Part shown: positions 15,935 through 22,367 of the stretch, piece by piece
Layout of the letters: every line of letters begins with the position of its first letter
How positions within the stretch are numbered: position 1 is the first letter of the stretch
Origin: CAZLPZ01 sp964607245
GTDB lineage: Bacteria; Pseudomonadota; Alphaproteobacteria; Micavibrionales; Micavibrionaceae
DNA length: 39,496 nucleotides
Direction: 5' to 3'
Assembly: GCA_964607245.1 (NCBI GenBank)
Contig: CAZSIB010000013.1
Span: 1-39,496 of the forward strand
The notes under the pieces: generated by a model
Told to the model about the DNA's origin: nothing
Database searches by the model: none
The model's input: only the letters and a program-made list of their open reading frames with translations
Position numbers and translations under genes: made by a program

Positions 15935-16252
15935 ATGCCAACTGTTCTGATACTTCTTGTTCTGATCGGTGTGTTTTACACTTTCTGGCTGTTTTTTCAG
16001 ACCGCGACGCCGTACCAAACCGGGCGACTCTTGGGCATCATCGCGATCATTCTAGCCGGAATCGCACTCTTATATCTGGCGCTCACTGGGCGGTTACCCT
16101 GGGCGCTTGGGGCATTGATTGCTCTCTGGCCTCTGCTCGCCGCCTATTTTAACCGCCGCCGTCAAGATATTTTGCGCGCGCATCAACGCCTGAACGACGC
16201 GGACGGCACACTGAAAGAACAGATGAAAGACGATTTTCAAAATCGATCTTGA
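15935..16252 (+). CDS. Small two-helix membrane protein of unknown function
   Basis: A 105-residue protein with two or three hydrophobic segments: about 2-20 (PTVLILLVLIGVFYTFWLFF), 32-50 (LGIIAIILAGIALLYLALTG) and a short LPWALGALIALWPLLAAYF. A charged cytoplasmic tail follows (NRRRQDILRAHQRL ...). The pattern recalls the membrane part of alphaproteobacterial DnaJ-like membrane proteins, but no J domain is present. I prefer the ATG at 15935, which has AAGGG upstream and puts the first membrane helix at the N-terminus; an in-frame ATG at 15911 has no ribosome binding site. The gene ends 32 bases before the chpT-like gene and is probably co-transcribed with it. Confidence 0.65.
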   Translation: MPTVLILLVLIGVFYTFWLFFQTATPYQTGRLLGIIAIILAGIALLYLALTGRLPWALGALIALWPLLAAYFNRRRQDILRAHQRLNDADGTLKEQMKDDFQNRS

Positions 16253-16284
16253 TTGATCATCTCTATTTATAAGGGACTGAAATC

Positions 16285-17154
16285 ATGGAAAAAATTACAC
16301 ATGAGCTCCGTGGCGGAAACATGGGTATTGATCTGGTTGATCCTGCTCCCTGGCCCCAAGACCCCTGCCCGTGGAATATCGCAGAAGGGTCCACCGCACA
16401 TCGCTGTGCCATCAAGAACGTCAGTATTTGCAAGTACTTTCAAGGTGTTAAAGACCCTGATATAATTCTTTCCAGTTATATCGAATCACCTTATCTCAAG
16501 AAATCATCTCTCATGCCGAACTCTGCCCCCCTTGCTATTCTGGAACAACTGGCTTCCCGTATTTGCCATGACCTGATCTCGCCCATTGGCGCGATTGGTA
16601 ACGGGCTTGAACTTTTGGAAGAAATGGGCGATGTCGGGGATGCCGAGGCGATCAAGCTCATTTCTTATTCGGCAGCGCAGTCGGCGGCAAAACTGGCCGC
16701 GTTTCGTCTGGCGTACGGTGCGGGGGGGCGCGATCCCAATATTAAACCCGAAGATGTGCAACGCACGTTTGGGAAATATATCTCGGGTGACGGAAAAATT
16801 AAACAAGCCTGGGACCCCTTTGGCCCCTTGGGCATTGACCCTAAAAAACCCGCCTTTTGCAAGATGCTGATGCTGACGTTGATGCTGGCCGGGGAATGTC
16901 TACCCCGCGGCGGCATGGTGTTGGTGGATGCAGGGGCAGAAGGTGACACAATCGTCACCGCGCAGGGGCAAGATGCCCATTTGCGCGACGGGGTTGAGGG
17001 TGCATTAAGCGGTACGGTAGACGCCGAAACGATTGACCCACGGCTGGTTCATCCCGCGATGGTCGGGTTGCTGGCCGCGCGGTACGGATACAGCGTGAAC
17101 CTGCGCGAAAAATCCGAGGGGAAAGTCGCCCTGGGGTTGAGTGTGAAGGGGTAG
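16285..17154 (+). CDS. chpT: ChpT-like histidine phosphotransferase with N-terminal cysteine-containing module
   Basis: ChpT relays phosphate from the kinase CckA to the response regulators CtrA and CpdR in alphaproteobacterial cell-cycle control. The ChpT core begins near residue 77 (MPNSAPLAILEQL). It shows the phospho-accepting His95 in ICHDLISPIGAIGNGLELL, the second helix LISYSAAQSAAKLAAFRLAY, and a degenerate ATPase-like domain to the end. Before it, in the same frame without a stop, lies a 76-residue segment with DPCPWNIAEGSTAHRCAIKN and SICKYF (Cys27, Cys41, Cys49). The strong ribosome binding site AAGGGA precedes residue 1, and none is seen before residue 77, so a fused product is most likely. 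The segment looks like a separate small conserved domain of unknown function, possibly metal-binding. Confidence 0.85.
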   Translation: MEKITHELRGGNMGIDLVDPAPWPQDPCPWNIAEGSTAHRCAIKNVSICKYFQGVKDPDIILSSYIESPYLKKSSLMPNSAPLAILEQLASRICHDLISPIGAIGNGLELLEEMGDVGDAEAIKLISYSAAQSAAKLAAFRLAYGAGGRDPNIKPEDVQRTFGKYISGDGKIKQAWDPFGPLGIDPKKPAFCKMLMLTLMLAGECLPRGGMVLVDAGAEGDTIVTAQGQDAHLRDGVEGALSGTVDAETIDPRLVHPAMVGLLAARYGYSVNLREKSEGKVALGLSVKG

Positions 17155-17193
17155 ACGTCATTTTCTTGACGTTATACGTAATTTCTTATAGAG

Positions 17194-17227
17194 TCCTCCC
17201 TATTCAAAAAAAACGGGAGGATTTTTT
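17194..17227 (+). promoter_or_regulatory. Terminator-like hairpin that contains the ribosome binding site of the next gene
   Basis: TCCTCCC (17194-17200) pairs perfectly with GGGAGGA (17215-17221), followed by six T and then directly by the ATG at 17228. GGGAGGA is also the only good ribosome binding site of the downstream gene. The structure could terminate the chpT transcript and hide the ribosome binding site on any read-through message. Confidence 0.6.
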
Positions 17228-17968
17228 ATGGCTCAAAAACAAAAACGCCCCTCAAAACTCGCGGCCCATTTCGGGATGGATTGGGACGAAGCCAGCTTGC
17301 ATTTGGGCGACATGCTGAATTGCGACCCTGCGGTTCATTTCAATTTTACCGGCACCAGGGATCAACGGAACCGGGCCGCCCAAAACACCCATGATTGTTT
17401 CCCCGATGTTATGATCCCCTCTGCCAAGACTCCCGACCACCAAAAAGCTGTTGCGCTTGCCGTACTGGCAACCTGCAAACATGGGCGGGATATTAGCTGG
17501 GAAATCCCACTGTTCAGAGGAGAACTCCTCTCCTTCTTGAGAGATGCCGTCGATATTCCCCACGCCAATCAAGGAATCGAAGTCTGGGCCCATCTGTCAC
17601 ATATTCAGCCTGCTTTCGCCCACAAAATCGCCGCCGTTGTTGGAAAGGGGCTACTTGGAACAAGCCCTCGTGCGATTGGGTGGGAAAGTGCCGTTGCGAC
17701 ATTCTCAAATGTTTGTAAAAAGACCGATCAGTCCGCGCTCGCTGTAAAGGTGTTGGGCGATATTCTTGTTCGGCACAAATTTGGGCCCCACTATCTTGAT
17801 CATTTACGCATTAATGACCATCCACGTACGGGGAAAAATCTTATAACCCTCCGCGGGGCCTTTCGGACTATGGCGGCATCAGACGATGCAAAAAAATACG
17901 AGACTGCTCCAAAATGGGAAAAATTGGTACAAGGCATTAATCAAGAACTGGCCGCCAAGTTGGGCTAA
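17228..17968 (+). CDS. Hypothetical protein, 246 residues
   Basis: I do not recognise this family. The protein is soluble, without a signal peptide or membrane segment. It has a basic N-terminus (MAQKQKRPSKLAAHFGMDW), a mostly helical middle with several His and Cys residues (VLATCKHGRDISWEIPLF; GIEVWAHLSHIQPAFAHKIA), and a charged C-terminal helix (APKWEKLVQGINQELAAKL). No catalytic motif is visible. It is preceded by a hairpin that covers its ribosome binding site and followed by a terminator shared with sucD, so it is probably a single-gene unit or a regulated extension of the chpT transcript. The start is fixed by GGGAGGA 7 bases upstream. Confidence 0.7.
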   Translation: MAQKQKRPSKLAAHFGMDWDEASLHLGDMLNCDPAVHFNFTGTRDQRNRAAQNTHDCFPDVMIPSAKTPDHQKAVALAVLATCKHGRDISWEIPLFRGELLSFLRDAVDIPHANQGIEVWAHLSHIQPAFAHKIAAVVGKGLLGTSPRAIGWESAVATFSNVCKKTDQSALAVKVLGDILVRHKFGPHYLDHLRINDHPRTGKNLITLRGAFRTMAASDDAKKYETAPKWEKLVQGINQELAAKLG

Positions 17969-17976
17969 GAAATTAA

Positions 17977-18016
17977 AAAGACCCTTGGTAATCATTCCAA
18001 GGGCCTTTATTTTTAA
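17977..18016. terminator. Bidirectional terminator between convergent genes
   Basis: CCCTTGG (17982-17988) pairs with CCAAGGG (17997-18003). An A-rich 5' side and a T-rich 3' side (CTTTATTTTT) let it work on both strands. It separates the plus-strand unknown gene from sucD on the minus strand. Confidence 0.75.
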
Positions 18017-18028
18017 AATAATAAAATC

Positions 18029-18910
18029 CTACGCCGCTTTGCCCATCGCTTTCAGTACGGCTTGACCCAGGCCCGCGGGGCTATCCGAAATCGTAAACCC
18101 GGCTGCGCGCATCGCGTCAAACTTGGCTTCTGCCGTGTCGTTGCCGCCCGAAATAATCGCGCCCGCATGGCCCATGCGTTTCCCCTTGGGCGCAGTCGCC
18201 CCGGCGATAAACCCGGCAATCGGTTTTTTGATTTTCGATGCCTTGTAAAATTCGGCCGCGTCAATCTCCGCCTGGCCACCGATTTCACCGATCATGATGA
18301 TGGCTTCAGTTTCGGGATCATTCAAGAAAAGTTCCAGGCAATCGATAAAATTCGTGCCGTTCACGGGGTCACCGCCGATGCCGATACAGGTAGATTGCCC
18401 CAAACCCGCCGCCGTCGTTTGCGCGACAGCTTCATAGGTGAGCGTACCCGAGCGCGACACAATCCCGACGCGTCCGCGGCGGTGAATATGGCCCGGCATA
18501 ATGCCAATTTTGCATTCATCCGGCGTGATGATACCGGGGCAGTTGGGTCCGATCAGGCGCGATTTCGTGCCCGTCATGCCGCGTTTCACCCGCACCATAT
18601 CCAAGACCGGAATACCTTCGGTAATGCACACCACCAGTTCAATCCCGGCGTCCACAGCCTCAAGAATCGCATCGGCCGCAAACGGGGGCGGCACGTAAAT
18701 GACGGATGCGTTCGCACCTGTTTTTGCGCGGGCCTCGGCGACGGTATCAAACACGGGCAAATTCAAATGCGTGGTGCCGCCCTTACCCGGCGTCACGCCG
18801 CCCACCATTTTTGTGCCATACGCGGCGGCCTGTTCCGAATGGAACGTGCCTTGCGCGCCGGTAAAACCTTGGCAAATCACTTTGGTATTTTTGTTCACGA
18901 GGACAGACAT
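18029..18910 (-). CDS. sucD: Succinyl-CoA synthetase (ADP-forming) alpha subunit SucD
   Basis: TCA-cycle enzyme subunit that binds CoA and carries the phosphohistidine intermediate. The 293 residues are the normal length. Visible features are the CoA-binding N-terminal Rossmann fold (VICQGFTGAQGTFHSEQA), PGKGGTTHLNLPVFDTVAEA, IGPNCPGIITP, GHIHRRGRVGIVSRSGTLTYE, GIGGDPVNGTNFIDCL, and the active-site His248 in GKRMGHAGAI. It follows sucC with a 32-base gap on the same strand, the standard order. No sucA/sucB genes are in the window. Confidence 0.98.
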   Translation of the reverse strand: MSVLVNKNTKVICQGFTGAQGTFHSEQAAAYGTKMVGGVTPGKGGTTHLNLPVFDTVAEARAKTGANASVIYVPPPFAADAILEAVDAGIELVVCITEGIPVLDMVRVKRGMTGTKSRLIGPNCPGIITPDECKIGIMPGHIHRRGRVGIVSRSGTLTYEAVAQTTAAGLGQSTCIGIGGDPVNGTNFIDCLELFLNDPETEAIIMIGEIGGQAEIDAAEFYKASKIKKPIAGFIAGATAPKGKRMGHAGAIISGGNDTAEAKFDAMRAAGFTISDSPAGLGQAVLKAMGKAA

Positions 18911-18942
18911 GGTTGTAGATTCCTTTTTCTAAATAACAAAAT

Positions 18943-20118
18943 TCACGCTGCGAGCGCCTGTTTGGTTGCCTTCACCACCTTGTCGGCAGCATCGGCCAGA
19001 TTATCGGCCGATACAATCGGCAGGCCGGATTTGGCCAAGATATCCTTGCCCAACTGCACATTCGTGCCCTCAAGCCGCACCACCAAGGGAACAGACAGCG
19101 CGACTTCTTTGGCCGCCGCGATAATCCCTTCGGCGATGATGTCGCATTTCATGATCCCGCCGAAGATATTCACCAGCACGCCCTTCACCTTGGGGTCGGA
19201 GAGAATAATTTTAAACGCCGTGGTCACGCGCTCTTTGGTCGCGCCACCGCCGACATCAAGGAAATTCGCAGGCTCGCCACCATACAGTTTAATAATATCC
19301 ATGGTCGCCATGGCCAGGCCCGCGCCGTTCACCATACACCCGATATTCCCGTCCATCCGCACATAGGAAAGTTCGTGGTTTTTGGCTTCGCGTTCGTTCG
19401 CGTCTTCTTCATCTTCATCGCGCATGGCCACCACACGCGGCTGACGAAACAGGGCGTTATCATCAAAATTCATCTTGGCATCGAGCGCGACGATTTGGTT
19501 GTCAGCGGTTAATACCAACGGATTAATCTCGATCTGCGAGCAATCCAAATCATTGAACGCCTTGTAGATATTCATGAAAAACTTGATCGCCGCCTTGTTC
19601 GCTTCGCCCGCAAGGTTCAATCCAAAAGCCAGTTTCCGCGCATGAAATCCTTGGATACCTGTTGCAGGATCCACCGCGACGCGGACGATTTTTTCCGGGT
19701 GTTTCTCGGCGACTTCTTCAATATCCATCCCGCCTTCGGTCGACACCATGAACGTGACCCGGCCCGTGCCTCGGTCCATCACGACGGAACAATAAAGCTC
19801 CTTGGCAATGTTACAGCCCTGTTCAATATAAAGACGCCGCACTTTTTGCCCGTCCGGTCCGGTTTGATGCGTGATCAGTTGCATCCCCAGCATGCGGGTC
19901 GCCTCAGCCTTCACATCCGCAATCGATTTCACAACCTTGACGCCACCGCCCTTGCCGCGCCCGCCCGCATGAATTTGCGCCTTGACCACCCAGACAGGCC
20001 CGCCCAGTTTTTCGGCGGCCTTCACCGCGTCATCAACATTCATCGCCGGGATCCCCGCCAAAACGGGCACCCCGTAATCTTTCAGCAGCTCTTTGGCCTG
20101 ATATTCATGGATATTCAT
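18943..20118 (-). CDS. sucC: Succinyl-CoA synthetase beta subunit SucC
   Basis: Nucleotide-binding (ATP-grasp) subunit that also supplies the succinate site; with SucD it converts succinyl-CoA to succinate with formation of ATP or GTP. The 391-residue protein starts MNIHEYQAKELLKDYGVPV, the standard SucC N-terminus. It contains KAQIHAGGRGKGGGVKVV, EINPLVLT, NGAGLAMATMDIIKLYGG and NIFGGIMKCD. I chose the ATG at 20118, with AAGGAG 10 bases upstream; the longer open frame adds a non-conserved 30 residues. Its 5' region is shared with mraZ and includes a DnaA box and two GANTC sites. Confidence 0.98.
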   Translation of the reverse strand: MNIHEYQAKELLKDYGVPVLAGIPAMNVDDAVKAAEKLGGPVWVVKAQIHAGGRGKGGGVKVVKSIADVKAEATRMLGMQLITHQTGPDGQKVRRLYIEQGCNIAKELYCSVVMDRGTGRVTFMVSTEGGMDIEEVAEKHPEKIVRVAVDPATGIQGFHARKLAFGLNLAGEANKAAIKFFMNIYKAFNDLDCSQIEINPLVLTADNQIVALDAKMNFDDNALFRQPRVVAMRDEDEEDANEREAKNHELSYVRMDGNIGCMVNGAGLAMATMDIIKLYGGEPANFLDVGGGATKERVTTAFKIILSDPKVKGVLVNIFGGIMKCDIIAEGIIAAAKEVALSVPLVVRLEGTNVQLGKDILAKSGLPIVSADNLADAADKVVKATKQALAA

Positions 20119-20243
20119 GGACGGTAAACTCCTTTTTTGTTCGCAAGATTCGATTTTTCCGACACGCAGGGTATCACCCCGACTTGGCTTTGCAAAGACC
20201 GGTGCCATTATTTTCTAGAATCATACCCCAACAACCCACAAAC

Positions 20244-20252
20244 TTATCCACA
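20244..20252 (+). promoter_or_regulatory. Perfect DnaA box between sucC and mraZ
   Basis: TTATCCACA at 20244-20252 is the exact E. coli-type DnaA consensus. It is 126 bases upstream of sucC and 186 bases upstream of mraZ. GANTC-type sites lie at 20147-20151 (GATTC) and 20218-20222 (GAATC) in the same gap. Confidence 0.6.
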
Positions 20253-20304
20253 GATTTGTCCGCGAAAAAATGTTGATTTGACGGTCTTTTCCCATGCGAC
20301 ATCA

Positions 20305-20335
20305 TTGACGCCCCATACAATCCCATGCTATCCCA
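20305..20335. promoter_or_regulatory. MraZ operator: three 5-base repeats at 10-bp spacing, overlapping a putative promoter
   Basis: On the minus strand the sequence reads TGGGA-N5-TGGGA-N5-TGGGG (plus-strand boxes at 20311, 20321 and 20331). This is the TGGGN-N5 array bound by MraZ in E. coli. A further TCCCA at 20290 and a degenerate ATCCA at 20341 may extend it. A TTGACG hexamer (20305-20310) sits directly before the array, so bound MraZ would cover the downstream promoter half and repress. A second TTGACG is at 20278-20283. Confidence 0.75.
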
Positions 20336-20437
20336 TATATATCCAGTCGCGAAGAATTCGCCGCCTCTCTGGGCTCCGTGCCAAATTTTATAATTTTCAT
20401 TATTTTTCAAAAGGTTGAATGTGGTTTTCCTCTAATT

Positions 20438-20911
20438 ATGCCTCTATTTCTGTCAACCTATCTGAACCGCATTGACAAAAAAGGCCGGGTGTCCGTCCCG
20501 GCGCCCTTCCGCACAGCCCTTTCGGGCGAACCTTTTCAAGGTATTATTCTGTTCCGCTCCACCAAACATCCATGTTTAGAGGGGTTTGATTATACGACGA
20601 TGGCCGAGCTTTCGGCGCGGCTTGACCAATTTGACCTGTTTTCCGACGATCAGGATGATTTGGCCGCGGCCATTTTCGGCGACAGCGTACAGCTCCCTTT
20701 CGATGGCGAAGGCCGCGTTGTCCTGCCAGAAGCATTGATGCAACACGCTGGAATCAAACACGAATCCGATGCTGCCTTTGTCGGGATGGGTCGAAAATTC
20801 CAACTTTGGGAACCGGGTGCCCTCAAAAACCGCCGTCAAAATGCCACGGCAAATATCAAGTCCAAGGGGTTGACCCTGCCCGGACGGTTCACGTCAGGGG
20901 ATGCCGCATGA
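20438..20911 (+). CDS. mraZ: Transcriptional regulator MraZ
   Basis: DNA-binding autoregulator of the division and cell wall cluster. The 157 residues contain two SpoVT/AbrB-like MraZ halves: FLSTYLNRIDKKGRVSVPAPFR at the start (in two parts), and DGEGRVVLPEALMQHAGI in the second half, followed by VGMGRKFQLWEP. I chose the ATG at 20438, which gives the conserved MPLFLSTYLN N-terminus; no strong ribosome binding site is visible near it. The stop overlaps the rsmH start (ATGA). Its likely operator lies about 100 bases upstream (20311-20335). Confidence 0.95.
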   Translation: MPLFLSTYLNRIDKKGRVSVPAPFRTALSGEPFQGIILFRSTKHPCLEGFDYTTMAELSARLDQFDLFSDDQDDLAAAIFGDSVQLPFDGEGRVVLPEALMQHAGIKHESDAAFVGMGRKFQLWEPGALKNRRQNATANIKSKGLTLPGRFTSGDAA

Positions 20912-21894
20912 GGACCCGCATCCCTTCTCAGGATTCTGATTCGGTTCATATCCCGGTTATGCTGGACCAGGTGCTTGAGGTGCTTGATCCGCAACCGGGC
21001 GAGACCTATGTCGATGCGACATTCGGGGCAGGCGGGTATACACAGGCCCTCTTGCGCGCAAATAGTCCTGCGGCCCACGTGATTGCCTTTGACCGGGATC
21101 CCGAGGCGCGCGCGCGGTATGACGCGATGGACACCGACACCCGGTCACAGATTCTTTTTATCGATGCACCATTTTCAACCTTGGACCGCGAACTTGCGGC
21201 ACGACAGATTGCCAATATTGACGGCGTTGTTTTTGATTTGGGTGTATCCTCTCCCCAAATTGATACAGGCGCCCGCGGGTTTTCATTTCGCCTGGAGGGT
21301 CCGCTTGATATGCGCATGGACCCCCGCGCGGGCGAAAGCGCGGCCGATGTTGTAAATACCTATACCGAAGGCGATATTGCCGATATTTTGTACACCTACG
21401 GCGAAGAACGGCAATCCCGGCGGATTGCCCGGGCTATTCTTCAGGCACGGCAGGAAAAACCCATTGCGACAACACAAGATCTTGCCAACATCATTCGCCG
21501 TGTTGTGCACAAATCCCCCAAAGACTCATCCGATCCCGCAACGCGCAGTTTTCAAGCCCTACGCATTTTTGTGAACCGTGAGCTTGATGAACTCGCCCAG
21601 GGTCTAAACGCCGCTGTGCGCGTGCTGAAAACCGGCGGGCGTATTGTGGTTGTGACGTTTCATTCCCTGGAAGACCGCATTGTCAAACAATTTTTTCAAG
21701 ATTTATCGGGACGTACTGCGCGCCCCTCGCGTCATGCCCCGGCGGTTCAGGATAAAACGGCAATCCTTGACTTGATCACGCAGAAGCCACTTTCTCCAAA
21801 CGATGATGAAATCGCGCAGAATCCGCGCGCGCGCTCGGCACGCCTGCGCGCTGCGGTCCGAACTGCCCATCCCTGGACAGGAGACGTCGCATGA
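20908..21894 (+). CDS. rsmH: 16S rRNA (cytosine1402-N4)-methyltransferase RsmH
   Basis: Methylates N4 of C1402 in the ribosomal P site; also known as MraW. The 328 residues are typical in length. Motifs: HIPVMLDQVLEVLDPQPGE, the SAM-binding VDATFGAGGYTQALL, FDLGVSSPQ, LDMRMDP, ILYTYGEERQSRRIARAI, SFQALRIFVNRELDEL, and VVTFHSLEDRIVKQFF. I chose the ATG at 20908, which overlaps the mraZ stop; the open frame continues upstream but is inside mraZ. The stop overlaps ftsL in the same ATGA way, so translation is coupled along the cluster. Confidence 0.97.
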   Translation: MRTRIPSQDSDSVHIPVMLDQVLEVLDPQPGETYVDATFGAGGYTQALLRANSPAAHVIAFDRDPEARARYDAMDTDTRSQILFIDAPFSTLDRELAARQIANIDGVVFDLGVSSPQIDTGARGFSFRLEGPLDMRMDPRAGESAADVVNTYTEGDIADILYTYGEERQSRRIARAILQARQEKPIATTQDLANIIRRVVHKSPKDSSDPATRSFQALRIFVNRELDELAQGLNAAVRVLKTGGRIVVVTFHSLEDRIVKQFFQDLSGRTARPSRHAPAVQDKTAILDLITQKPLSPNDDEIAQNPRARSARLRAAVRTAHPWTGDVA

Positions 21895-22367
21895 TCCGCC
21901 GGTTCTACAGTCTCATCAGTCTGGGGATTGCCGCTGTACTCGGGACCGCGTTGTTCTTGACATCCGAACAAGTACAGCACACGGAAAAAGAACTCGCTGT
22001 TGTTTTAGAAAACGTTTCGGTCGAACAAGACGCCTTACGCGTTTTGAACGCCGAATGGGCCTATTTGAACCGCCCAGACCGGTTAGAGGAACTCAGCACC
22101 ACCTATCTAAAACTCACCCCTGCGACCGCCAATCAACTGGCAAGCACGGTGGATGTCTTGCCGAATGTTTTTACACCCATTCTTCCGGGAACAAAACCTG
22201 ATGCTATTCCTGCGGCCTATGTTCAGGCCAATAGAGTGAGCATGCCTACAGCCGTCGCTTCCGCCCCGGCACCCATCCATAAGAAAAACAAAATGCCACC
22301 GCGTTTTGACCAATTAATGAAGAACTTGACCACAGACCACACCACCACAGATCCGAGGACGCCATGA
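21891..22367 (+). CDS. ftsL: Cell division protein FtsL-like
   Basis: Bitopic membrane protein of the FtsQLB divisome complex. The 158 residues have a short cytoplasmic N-terminus, one transmembrane helix (about 5-24), and a periplasmic coiled-coil stretch (HTEKELAVVLENVSVEQDAL). Next comes the signature LNAEWAYLNRPDRLEELS, which marks alphaproteobacterial FtsL. A low-complexity Pro/Ala/Thr tail of about 50 residues is longer than in enterobacterial FtsL (about 120 residues). Sequence conservation in this family is low, so the call leans on position between rsmH and ftsI plus the signature. Start and stop both overlap neighbouring genes by 4 bases. Confidence 0.88.
   Translation: MIRRFYSLISLGIAAVLGTALFLTSEQVQHTEKELAVVLENVSVEQDALRVLNAEWAYLNRPDRLEELSTTYLKLTPATANQLASTVDVLPNVFTPILPGTKPDAIPAAYVQANRVSMPTAVASAPAPIHKKNKMPPRFDQLMKNLTTDHTTTDPRTP

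Noticed and set aside
16513..17154. Separate chpT gene starting at the internal ATG
   Set aside because: No ribosome binding site precedes it and no stop separates it from the upstream segment, so the fused frame is preferred; kept as an alternative.
18062..19366. Plus-strand open frame of 434 codons
   Set aside because: It runs antisense across both sucD and sucC, which are certain; no domain is seen in it.
20806..20907. Upstream extension of rsmH into mraZ
   Set aside because: The extra 34 residues are not RsmH-like; the ATG at 20908 overlapping the mraZ stop fits the coupled layout of the cluster.
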